Shown here one piece after another: positions 32,274 to 40,445 of a stretch of DNA of 64,000 nt. The stretch covers positions 224,022,517 through 224,086,516 of the forward strand of contig OY998175.1 of the NCBI GenBank assembly GCA_963921935.1, given 5' to 3'. Below the pieces are notes generated by a model. The model did no database searches and was not told where the DNA came from. It saw only the letters and a program-made list of their open reading frames with translations. This DNA is from Galeruca laticollis. Its lineage: Eukaryota; Arthropoda; Insecta; Coleoptera; Chrysomelidae. Position numbers and translations under genes: made by a program. The first letter of the stretch is position 1. The number at the start of each line of letters is the position of its first letter.

Positions 32274-33614
32274 ATGAATTGCTACGTAAAAATGAGGGAT
32301 CTTAAAGTGGCGGAATTAAGAGCAGAATTGGAAGATCGTGAGTTGGGAACGTCCGGTAAGAAAAGTGAATTAGTAGAAAGACTTAAAGCGGCACTGAAAA
32401 ATGACGGCTTTGATCCAGAAACAGCTTTATTTAATGACGAGGCTTCCACCTTAATCTCGTCCATTCCTACTAACATGGACGAGAAGATTTCTGTCATGGA
32501 AGAGAACATTTCTGCTAATACTTCTGCTAACATGGACGAGAAGATTTCTACTATGAAGAATGATATTTCGGCTAACATGGACGAGAAGATTTCTACTATG
32601 AAGAATGATATTTCGGCTAACATGGACGAGAAGATTTCTGCCATGGAAGAGAACATGGACGAGAAGATTTCTACTTTAAAGAATGATATATTTGCCGATA
32701 TCTTATTGATGAAAAACGACATTGCCGCTGACATTGAAAATGAAATTTCATCACTAAAATCTGAAATCGAGGATAAGATGTCAACAATGGACGAGAAAAT
32801 CGAGAATAAAATGTTATCGATGGACGAGAAAATCGAGAATAAAATGTCAACAATGGACGAGCAAATCGGGAATAAAATGTCAACAATGGACGAGCAAATC
32901 GAGGATAAAATGTTATCGATGGACGAGAAAATCGAGGAGTTAGAGGAAAAGATTGCCGATTCAAGAACGCGAGGCACGCCAGAGGAAGAAAAGAAGACCG
33001 AGCAAACGAAACTTTGCAAGCCAGAAACACTACCTAAGTTTGAAGACATTGGCAGTTTTACCCGAGTCAAGGCCCCAACGTTCGATGGGAAAATGTCGTG
33101 GACCAATTATGTGAAACAATTTGAAGCAGCCGCTAGAGTGAATAATTGGTCCGATAGAGAGAAGGCAGTGAACTTAACCATCGCGCTTCGCGGAGATGCC
33201 TTAGATGTACTCCAGACGATACCTTTGGAAGAAACGGATGACTTCGAGCAGCTGAAGAAGAGGTTGGACATGCGATATGGTCATGAACATCTAGAACATT
33301 TGTACCAATCTCAACTGAAGAACCGAAGGCAGAAATGGGATGAATCCCTTCAAGAATATGAAGTGGACATTGCTCGACTAGTTCGATTTGCTTATCCGTC
33401 AGCAACAGAGAACATGATGGAATGTCTGGGCATCCAGGCCTTTATTGATGGCTTACGTGACCCCGATATGCAGAGGAGGCTTCGTTTAGCCCATCCGAAA
33501 ATATTAGTCGACGCATTGACAGCTGCCCTTGAATATGAAGCAGCAACGAAGGCTTCAGGATATAACAAAATAAGGACCATCCAAGAAGAAGGTGACGAAG
33601 ACAGATTTGACTAG
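32274..33614 (+). CDS. Gag polyprotein with N-terminal SAP domain
   Basis: An uninterrupted 446-codon frame starting 26 bp after the LTR. Residues 8-42 form a SAP motif (LKVAELRAELEDRELGTSGK then KSELVERLKAAL), a DNA/chromatin-binding fold. Residues about 65-225 are heptad-like repeats: first 15-residue units with core MDEKIST, then 11-residue units with core MDEKIENK, predicted coiled coil. Residues about 260-430 hold the Gypsy-type Gag fold (APTFDGKMSWTNYVKQFE, then LTIALRGDAL). The zinc knuckle follows after the stop in another frame. Role: particle assembly and RNA packaging; the SAP motif may aid chromatin targeting (inference). Confidence 0.9.
   Translation: MNCYVKMRDLKVAELRAELEDRELGTSGKKSELVERLKAALKNDGFDPETALFNDEASTLISSIPTNMDEKISVMEENISANTSANMDEKISTMKNDISANMDEKISTMKNDISANMDEKISAMEENMDEKISTLKNDIFADILLMKNDIAADIENEISSLKSEIEDKMSTMDEKIENKMLSMDEKIENKMSTMDEQIGNKMSTMDEQIEDKMLSMDEKIEELEEKIADSRTRGTPEEEKKTEQTKLCKPETLPKFEDIGSFTRVKAPTFDGKMSWTNYVKQFEAAARVNNWSDREKAVNLTIALRGDALDVLQTIPLEETDDFEQLKKRLDMRYGHEHLEHLYQSQLKNRRQKWDESLQEYEVDIARLVRFAYPSATENMMECLGIQAFIDGLRDPDMQRRLRLAHPKILVDALTAALEYEAATKASGYNKIRTIQEEGDEDRFD
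32474..32940 (+). repeat. In-frame coding repeats in Gag (45-bp and 33-bp units)
   Basis: A 45-bp unit around ATGGACGAGAAGATTTCTAC occurs in full twice (about 32530-32620) with partial copies either side. A second family of 33-bp units around ATGGACGAGAAAATCGAG occurs about five times at 32780-32940. All keep the frame, so the coiled-coil length can vary by repeat number. Confidence 0.85.
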
Positions 33615-33619
33615 TTCGT

Positions 33620-33748
33620 CAGTTTATGATGGACAAGAAGCCGAGAAAGATCAGATGCTGGAATTGTGGCGAGCTAGGGCATGTACGTAGTTCATATAAG
33701 CGCCCCAAGACTCCTGCAAACCAAGAACCCCAGTCACAGGAAAACTAG
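33620..33748 (+). pseudogene. Nucleocapsid CCHC knuckle, last Cys changed
   Basis: Frame -1 relative to gag gives IRCWNCGELGHVRSSYKRP: C-x2-C-x4-H-x4 with Tyr (TAT) in place of the last zinc-binding Cys. The frame ends at a stop at 33746-33748. In relatives this would be the Gag C-terminus or the gag-pol junction; here a frameshift after the gag stop and the Tyr substitution are likely decay. Confidence 0.75.
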
Positions 33749-33779
33749 AACGGATCGGCTACGAGGGGGCAGCACCCAT

Positions 33780-34244
33780 GATCGTTTCAAAAACCCTCTC
33801 ATACTGATATCTTCTCTCAGATGTCGCAACGACAGTGTATATGTGGATGGAGAAGTGAATGGCAAAAGATATACTCTGCTTGTAGACACTGGAGCAACTA
33901 GAACTATCATACGACCAGAAATAATAAACTCCAAGAAGAAGATTTTACCAACGAGACTGCGACTGCGGACCGCTACAGGTGAAAGTGCCAACGTTCACGG
34001 TGAGACACAAATTCAATTGGGAATTGGTGCAGAGAAGTTCACGCATACGGTAATCGTTGCTGACATTGAAGAAGACGTGATTCTGGGAATGGACGTAATG
34101 AATGTACATGGTTTCCAATTAGACTTTAGAAACAGAACCATTAAAGTGGGTTCCGAGGAGGTATTCCTGCATCCATATGAAGGTAGCGCGGTGTTGGCAG
34201 CTGTACAGGAAGATACCATTTACCTGAACGAAGTGAAACCATGA
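33780..34244 (+). pseudogene. Retropepsin-like aspartic protease
   Basis: GKRYTLLVDTGATRTIIRP holds the catalytic DTG (codons near 33880), and VILGMDVMNVHGFQLDF the ILGMD flap/C-terminal motif. The domain is full length for a Gypsy protease, which cuts Gag and Pol. It shares the gag frame but is separated from it by a knuckle in another frame. Stops (34242-34247, and 34328) separate it from RT. Confidence 0.85.
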
Positions 34245-34246
34245 TA

Positions 34247-35083
34247 GTAGCACGGCTACAGGGAATCATGGAGGAAGGTACACCGGTTATGATGGAACCA
34301 AGGAACCACGACGAGGAGGTTGGCAAATAAGTACTAATTGGAAAAGGATTGGTCACGTCGGCGGAAGAGATCTCAGTACGTGTAATAAACGTGAACGATT
34401 ACCCAATTACCATCAAGAAGGAAACCAAGATTGGATCCTGCGTACCAGTGACGTCTATAGTTCGTCAAACAACGACCACTGACAATTCTAATGCCAGATT
34501 CGAACAAATGTTATCAGTTGCGGGTCAATCTTTGGATCGAGCTGAAAGAAAGAGAATGAGAGAATTTCTCTTGCAGTATCGAGACTTATTCGTACCAAAA
34601 GGAGGAAAGACTGGCAGAACATCAGCCGTCAAACACAAAATTGATACTGGTAATGCTAAGCCAAATAAACAATCAGCTCGAAGACGTCCACGAGCGAAGA
34701 GAGAGGAAGCTGAAAGAATAATTCAAGAGATGGCAGAAAAAAAAGTAATAGAACCATCTACTAGGGTGTCTCCAGTAGTGCTCGTGAAGAAAAAGGATGG
34801 AACTACGAGATTCTGCGTGGATTATCGTCAGCTAAACAACGTGACAAAGGAAGACAGCTATTCTCTACCTCGAATTGACGATACGCTAGACACTTTGGCC
34901 GGCAGCCACCTTGGACCTGAAGTCTGGTTATTGGCAAGTGGAAATGGACCCAGAAGATAAAGAGAAGACTGCTTTTAACACCGGATCTGGATTATGGCAA
35001 TTCAACGTCATGCCATTCGGGCTCTGTAATGCGCCTGCGACATTAGTAAGACTTATGGAAAATGTCTTAAGAGGGTTGCGAAG
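34247..35083 (+). pseudogene. Reverse transcriptase, N-terminal part only
   Basis: EEAERIIQEMAEKKVIEPS, SPVVLVKKKDGTTRFCVDYR and RQLNNVTKEDSYSLPRIDD are fingers motifs of Gypsy RT. After a frame change near 34910 come LDLKSGYWQVEMDPEDKEKT (motif A) and NVMPFGLCNAPATLVRLME (motif B; usual PATFQRLM). The frame stops matching at about 35078-35083, before the YxDD of motif C, and integrase C-terminal sequence follows. So the catalytic Asp pair, thumb and RNase H are deleted. Confidence 0.9.
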
Positions 35084-35700
35084 ACTACGCAATCCAATTG
35101 AGAAGAAGGCTGGATGATATTCATGAATTAGTTGGAACAAATCTTCAAGTTGCCAGCGACAGAATGAAAAGTCGGTACGACACACAGGCCAAAGAAGGGG
35201 ACAAAGTATGGTTACACAACCCGGCGAGGAGAAAAGGATTTTCTCCAAAATTACAAAAATCCTGGGAAGGTCCATACTTAATCAAGAAAAGGATCAATGA
35301 TGTTTTACATCGCATAAGCAAGATCCCCAACGGAAAACCAAAAGTAGTTCACCGAAACCGACTAGCGCCATTCGAAGGAGACCATGACATAGAGGAAGGA
35401 GTAAACCTCATTCGAGATGTGTCTGACCCCACCTTCGATGAATTTATGGGCGCGTATGGAGGTACCGGGAAAGCTAGATATGGAGTCACTTCGGAACAAC
35501 AACAAGATTTGTTCACTCTCCCGGAAGATTATTCACTGGAATACAACATCCCCGCCTGTATCAAGAACGCACGAGGATTGGCAACCGTCTTTCGAAAGAA
35601 GTTCGGGCAATTAGAAAAACTTGAAGACCAGATTCCAGCCCCTGGCAAGACACTGAAACTGAAACATAATTCGCGGTACGTCTTCTACGTGGTAACTAAA
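35083..35700 (+). CDS. Pol C-terminus: integrase C-terminal domain fused to macrodomain (first half)
   Basis: Codons 35083-35395 give the tail of a Gypsy integrase: LRRRLDDIHELV, MKSRYDTQAKEGDKVWL and KLQKSWEGPYLIKKRI, ending HRNRLAPFEG. The same frame runs on without a break from 35396 to 35703. From about 35479 it matches OARD1-like macrodomains (ADP-ribose-binding hydrolases): QQDLF for the GDLF strand, a SLEYNIP segment, ARGLATVFRKKFG, and RYVFYVVTK with the Lys that corresponds to catalytic Lys84 of human OARD1. A stop (TAA, 35704-35706) follows, but the fold resumes in the same frame. Confidence 0.85.
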
Positions 35701-35706
35701 AATTAA

Positions 35707-36096
35707 TTACAAGATCGATCTACCTACCGCGATGTGTGGGAAGCACTTCGAAACCTCCGAGACCATGTGTTGGAATCCAACGTGAAGAAACTGGCTATGC
35801 CTAAGATAGCGAGTAACCAGTTGGATTGGCGAATCATCAGGAACATGGTAGATATTATCTTTCAAGATACCGGTGTCCAGATATTAATTTGCAGCTACAA
35901 CCCCCGTTATCAGTATCCGATGAAGACGGTGCCCTGCTATTTCCATAAGATCGGAAAGTGTAGAAATGGGGCCAGTTGCCGATTCAAACATCCAGTCTCG
36001 GCTACACAAAAGTTCCAGGAGGAACTTCCATTTAAGGAGGGGGTAATGTTACGAAACAGCACACTGGTATATTCCCTAAAACCGACCCTGTCTTAG
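35707..36096 (+). CDS. Macrodomain (second half) plus CCCH zinc finger
   Basis: In the same frame as the upstream piece and separated from it only by one TAA codon. STYRDVWEALRNLRDHV matches the TYE-L--SL helix of OARD1-like macrodomains, then KKLAMPKIASNQLDW stands for MP-IGCGLD-L-W, and VDIIFQDTGVQILI for the last strand. The loop holding the catalytic Asp (GLD) is shortened, so hydrolase activity is doubtful here. At 35935-35991 a C-x7-C-x5-C-x3-H zinc finger of the CCCH, RNA-binding type follows. The frame ends at 36094-36096, inside the 3' LTR. No start codon is needed if it is the Pol tail. Confidence 0.8.
   Translation, partial: LQDRSTYRDVWEALRNLRDHVLESNVKKLAMPKIASNQLDWRIIRNMVDIIFQDTGVQILICSYNPRYQYPMKTVPCYFHKIGKCRNGASCRFKHPVSATQKFQEELPFKEGVMLRNSTLVYSLKPTLS
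36034..36046 (+). other. Polypurine tract
   Basis: AAGGAGGGGGTAA directly precedes the TG of the 3' LTR, as expected for plus-strand priming. Confidence 0.8.
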
Positions 36097-36516
36097 CCAG
36101 GTATAATAGTTAAAATTATGGTGGATACGCAGTTATAAAAATTTGTTTACGATTGAGACTATCTTATCTAGAACTGGTTTTTGTGACCAGAGTTATCTAG
36201 AAAAGACCAGAAAAGTCATTTGTGTGTGTAAGCCGCAGTCCGGAATTTACTAGTAAAAATGGCTTTTATATATAAAGGGACTGATCAGGAAGAGTTATTG
36301 AGTTGATAATTTGACATCGTGAGATAAACAAATAAATAGGCGAATATAAATTAGTGAACTGTTTATATAAATTAGTCTAAGTGAATATACTGCATATATA
36401 AATTAAGTGTTAGTGATTAGTGAGTTAGTGCTTAGATAAATTAGTAAGTAGCCATACCGAGTGTTTGAAATTTATCCCACCCGTTTATTGTTTAAATAAA
36501 TAACAAAAACATTACA
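36047..36516 (+). repeat. 3' LTR (470 bp)
   Basis: Starts TGTTACGAAAC and ends ACATTACA, collinear with 31778-32247. It retains the canonical TG start lost in the 5' copy. It is followed by ATAT (36517-36520). Confidence 0.95.
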
Positions 36517-36520
36517 ATAT

Positions 36521-37500
36521 TTGGTATTCACAGTTATTCTTCTTTAATTTATGCACAGCTCCGATCTCTGAAAGTCCAGTAACCAGCGATATATTTTGAA
36601 GAGACTTGTTACAACATGCAAACGTGTGCATCTCGAATCTCACAAACAATTCATACGTGTCTTCAAGATCAATTCCCGTGTTGTAGAAAATGGAGACTTA
36701 ATGGTGAGAGATAAGAGCAGTTGGAATATTGACAGTAAAATGTGCCGGTTGTGCATGTTACACTGATATGTAAAACTAGGGCGCACACCTTTGGATAGCC
36801 AGGACCGGCGTGAATAAATGTTTATAATTTTCTTGCGAGGAAAAATAATTCGTGGAACAAAAGCGGTGGGAAAGTAGGAAGAAGTTTTTTTATTGAATTG
36901 AAAACTAATCATCTATAAGGATAGTTATCAATAGACCGATTACTTGAGAATTTTAAATCAGTTATAATATCTACTATTACTACTATGTAAAAGTCAATCG
37001 GAGTTTCGGCTATATTTTCGTAATGATTTTTGTTTTCTTCAGTTGCCAGCGTTGGCGATATCAACATTAAATTATGCGGTGCCATTTTCTTATAAGTTAT
37101 GAACAAAAATTAAGGACATTGAAGATCTAAGTGATAATAGTGTGGTGGAAAATCTTTTGCCGGAAAATCCATTATAAATACGAGATAGTGTACCGGGAAT
37201 TTATTAATTGGCATTACTTGAAAAAGGGCAATTCTCCATTGCATAATGTGCTGCGACCTATTTTACTGTATTATCTTATAAGTACAAGTCATTATCGTCA
37301 TGTCTCTTAATTTTTTGGAATAATACATGGATGAAGTATATATACTCTCTTGTTCGTACTACACTTTGAAAGACAAACTGTGTAGGCACTATTTGATCTT
37401 CGCATTTTTTTTAGATTTTTCTGTGGATCAATTTAAGAGATAGTTTCAAAAGGTGGCTCATAAGAATGATTATTCTATAGTCTTCACATTGTTATGTACC
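36521..37500. other. Non-coding stretch
   Basis: No coding signal recognised on either strand. Confidence 0.35.
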
Positions 37501-37507
37501 TAGTTTT

Positions 37508-37547
37508 ATTGGTTAAGTGATAAATTCTGATTTATCACTTAACCAAT
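37508..37547. repeat. 18-bp inverted repeat hairpin and short tandem repeats
   Basis: ATTGGTTAAGTGATAAAT is followed after TCTG by its exact complement. Immediately downstream (37544-37620) the block AATCTTAAGGAATTTATACTG recurs with small changes. Confidence 0.85.
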
Positions 37548-37734
37548 CTTAAGGAATTTATACTGACCAATCTTAACCAATTTATACTAACCAATCTTAA
37601 GGAATTTATACTGATGTATATATTTTATTGAATACTGATGTTAATCACTTTAAACTGTTATCATTCATAAGTCTCAAGAACACCGTATTTATAGTGTCCG
37701 GTTCCGTATTCACATCTAGTTTAGGTGGTTCAGA

Positions 37735-38065
37735 CCGTGTGTCATGGAACATTTTTTAGATGTACATTCTCCATGCACTCTTCAAATCCTCTTTATTGAT
37801 AATTGTTTTACGTCTGCAAGTCCCTGTCAGCTCTTTGATATTTTTTGTACGTTGAAACTATGGTGCTTGGCTTACCACGTCTCAATGTCTGTACACATAT
37901 CCTTGACTTCTACATCCTTAGCTTCTTTGTTTTTTATTGGTGTGTTTAATTTATTCTATCTCTTGTTGTCAATATTTATTTTCTGTCTTTCCCCCATCAA
38001 CTGCTGAATTTCTTCGGCCATCCAAGTGTTCTTTGTTTACGTTTTTCAGTAAGATTTTTAGGTGA
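37735..38065 (-). pseudogene. LINE ORF2 linker fragment (endonuclease-RT)
   Basis: Minus-strand codons from about 38040 give KNTWMAEEIQQLMGERQKIN, then RYNKLNTPIKNKEAKD and KHHSFNVQKI. This is the linker between endonuclease and RT in RTE/craft-like LINEs. Only this piece is present. Confidence 0.6.
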
Positions 38066-38154
38066 AGTTGACCTTCTGTCAACCTCCATTTGATACGTTC
38101 CTTGCTTAGCCAGTTTCGGTTTCCCCTCTTACGCAATCTTTTAGAGCCTTATTA

Positions 38155-38445
38155 ACTAGCTGGTCCGCTAATTAATTGCCTGAAACCCTTCATGTCCCAA
38201 AACCTATACTAGAGACACTGTTTTGTCTCTTAACAACTTATTAAGGGACTCTTTACACTTTTTTACCAGTCTAGATTCAGTGGTTCTATTGCTGACAGCT
38301 TTAAGCAGAACTTGACTGTCAATATATATTTCAATTGTTTGTCCGAGATAGCATTTCCTGATGATTTTATCAATACAGGCTATAAAAGCAATTGTTTTGC
38401 CTGAAATACAGACATATATCGACCAAGGCTGAAAAACATTCAGCC
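38155..38445 (-). pseudogene. LINE RNase H fragment
   Basis: Minus-strand codons give IEIYIDSQVLLKAVS (catalytic Asp in the S/D-DSQ motif), then SRLVKKCKESLNKLLRDKTV and VLGHEGF (usual VPGHSG). Stops follow. It lies beside, but out of order with, the linker at 37735-38065, so the two are separate fragments or a rearranged copy. Confidence 0.6.
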
Positions 38446-38453
38446 TTGGTCGA
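38419..38453. repeat. 15-bp hairpin
   Basis: TCGACCAAGGCTGAA and its exact complement are separated by AAACA. It lies at the edge of the LINE RNase H fragment. Confidence 0.85.
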
Positions 38454-38680
38454 AGTGTTCCTTTCTCACCTTACATATTTCAATATAAATAGTGAGGCAT
38501 TCACTAATTTCTCAAATTGTTTGCTATTCTTTAAGATAGGGTGAGATACTCCACAATCTAAGGAATTTTGTACAAGTCACACATTTTGTATTATACTATA
38601 TCCTCAACATAATCTATAAGATTCCAGTTATTACTTTCAAAAGAATTATTTTCAGTTTCAATATAACAAGAGAGTGAGAA

Positions 38681-38782
38681 TAAATTGAAAATAATTTGAC
38701 AGATTTTTTGAAAACTTGTTGCCAGGCTATTTCCAAATGGCAACAAGTTTGAACAAAATCTGTCAAATTATTTTCTAATTTA
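38681..38782. repeat. 44-bp imperfect inverted repeat downstream of the recombinase ORF
   Basis: The arm 38681-38724 pairs with 38738-38782 with a few mismatches, around a 13-bp loop. It includes AATAATTTGACAGATTTT on one side and its complement on the other. It lies about 160 bp past the stop codon of the recombinase ORF. Confidence 0.85.
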
Positions 38783-38944
38783 TGGAACTCGCGAGTTATA
38801 TTTGACTAGATTATTTTTTGATTCACAAATTTTTACAATAAAAAAGATCAATAAAACTATCATAAAATTATTGAAAAATTTAATTGAAATCATTATCACA
38901 TTATACGAAAATATCGTTGACACATTGTGAATATATTGAAAGAA

Positions 38945-40126
38945 TTAACAAATTAAATTAGTACAATGAAAAACGCAATTATTGAAAATATTTGGAGACT
39001 CAATATTTATTGAGGATTTGGAATTGCTTGTTATATTGAGTGTTTCCTCCTGCGTATTTTCTCTAAGATTATTTATTATATTTGAATGATGTTCTTGGTT
39101 CAATTGTAAGTATGGTTTGATCGAACTTGCAGAATTATGACCAGTGACCTTGATTAGTTCTTGTTCTCCTACACCAGCTTTTGAAAAGTTACTTACTGCA
39201 CTTGACCTGGCAGAACGGTTAGTTATTTTTTTAGTAACTGTGTCTAGACCTACTTTTTCTGCGGATTCTTTCATCCATTTTGAAATGGAATTTATTCCCA
39301 CAGGAACGTTTTTATACCAAGAACCATAAGTTTGCCATGCCGGATTTTGAGTAAGGAACAAGCGTTCGGTTTTAATATTTTCTTCACGTTCACCCATCAG
39401 TTTTTCAAAAAGATGAACAAGGCAAATATCTGTGTTATTTATGTTTGGAGTCAACCATTTACTATTAGCGCACATTTGTGCTCCACCCTGTGCAGTTTTT
39501 GTAAAGATGGGATTGTATTCAATGCGGCCAATATTTAATCTTATTATGTCGGTTTCTTTTTTAAAATAATGAACCAAACATTTCGTAGCTTCTCCTCCCG
39601 TCCAAGCTAGCTCAAACGATGCAACGTGAAAAAACTTTCTTTGCAATCCACAAGGTGTATCTTCGTCCCAATAATTAAAAATTTGCAACAATTCTGTATT
39701 AGAAAGTGCCACAAAACTTTGTTTGTGCTTTTCAGGATGTTTTTCTAAAAATTTCCTTTTTGCATCTCTTGCATTCCGAGCATTTTTGAATTCTATATCA
39801 TGGAGAGGATCAACGGACCTGTCATAGTTATTAGAGTAAAGTTCTTGAACTAATTTTGCCGTTTTATTCCACATTGTCTTTATTACTGCTTCTTTATAAT
39901 CATTTCCGTCTTTTCCTTTCATGTTATAAGCCCAATCTTTCAAAATCAATGCCAGAGTAGCTGTTGTAGTAGATTGATACAGAATATAATTTCCTTCTTT
40001 GGTGAAAGTCTTAAATTGTCTCCATATAGACTGATTACTTATTAGAGTATTTTTCGAAGTAGTTTCTAGAATCTTTTTTGTTATTTCTGCATCAGAAAAG
40101 GTACTAAACCGATCATTTTCACTCAT
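38945..40126 (-). CDS. Crypton-like tyrosine recombinase, intact ORF
   Basis: An uninterrupted 393-codon frame with ATG at 40126 and stop at 38945. Residues 300-345 read ITNRSARSSAVSNF, GVGEQELIKVTGHNSASS and IKPYL, the box II of tyrosine recombinases: Arg307, His330 and Tyr339 are present, while the usual His of HxxR is Arg304. The first catalytic Arg region reads FELAWTGGEATKCL (about 172-184) in place of the usual (R)RG-E, so that Arg seems lost. The N-terminal 130 residues look like the core-binding domain. The family is Crypton/KIAA1958-type recombinases, which integrate DNA circles; some became host genes. An open frame with altered catalytic residues suggests domestication or recent loss of activity. 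Confidence 0.75.
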   Translation of the reverse strand: MSENDRFSTFSDAEITKKILETTSKNTLISNQSIWRQFKTFTKEGNYILYQSTTTATLALILKDWAYNMKGKDGNDYKEAVIKTMWNKTAKLVQELYSNNYDRSVDPLHDIEFKNARNARDAKRKFLEKHPEKHKQSFVALSNTELLQIFNYWDEDTPCGLQRKFFHVASFELAWTGGEATKCLVHYFKKETDIIRLNIGRIEYNPIFTKTAQGGAQMCANSKWLTPNINNTDICLVHLFEKLMGEREENIKTERLFLTQNPAWQTYGSWYKNVPVGINSISKWMKESAEKVGLDTVTKKITNRSARSSAVSNFSKAGVGEQELIKVTGHNSASSIKPYLQLNQEHHSNIINNLRENTQEETLNITSNSKSSINIESPNIFNNCVFHCTNLIC

Positions 40127-40202
40127 TTTATATATCGCGTTGACACAATTAGGTAATTATTTTGACAACTATCTGACACTTGCTAGGCAAATAGAAGCCA
40201 CA

Positions 40203-40226
40203 GTGATTATTCCCGAGAATAATCAC
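40203..40226. repeat. Short palindrome upstream of the recombinase ORF
   Basis: GTGATTATTC, then CCGA, then GAATAATCAC. It lies about 80 bp upstream of the start codon; it could be an operator-like or terminus site, but function is unknown. Confidence 0.7.
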
Positions 40227-40445
40227 AAGAGATTTATTCACACTATAATAATGACATAATTCGTTGAAACTTACCCTTGCGACGAATAAAAAAGCATTTC
40301 ATTGGTTTTAAGAAACGTTAAAAAATAATCAGAGAAATCTTTATTCATATTTTCTTCAAATGAAACATATTCATAACTCCCTTACCAATAATCAATATTT
40401 TCATTGGGTGTTATTTTTATATTATCACATGTCAAAATTGGAATA

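Larger units (their letters stand above)
31778..36516 (+). mobile_element. Gypsy-class LTR retrotransposon with SAP Gag and macrodomain-CCCH Pol tail
   Basis: The element is 4739 bp, bounded by two 470-bp LTRs and a 4-bp duplication. Order: 5' LTR, primer site, Gag with SAP domain, zinc knuckle, aspartic protease, N-terminal half of RT, then (after a large deletion) integrase C-terminus, OARD1-like macrodomain, CCCH zinc finger, purine tract, 3' LTR. Two dozen or so mismatches between the LTRs (about 5 percent) show that it is not recent. The missing part comprises the catalytic YxDD of RT, RNase H, the integrase zinc domain and the integrase core. It could have moved only with help from a complete relative. 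Confidence 0.93.

Noticed and set aside
32282..33106. 274-codon open frame on the minus strand opposite gag
   Set aside because: It is the mirror of the gag coiled-coil repeats; Ser/Ile-rich low complexity, no domain, and the plus strand clearly encodes Gag.
36094..36096. Extension of the Pol tail into the LTR as a functional C-terminus
   Set aside because: The stop lies inside the 3' LTR; the residues past the CCCH finger are not conserved in pattern, so no function is claimed.
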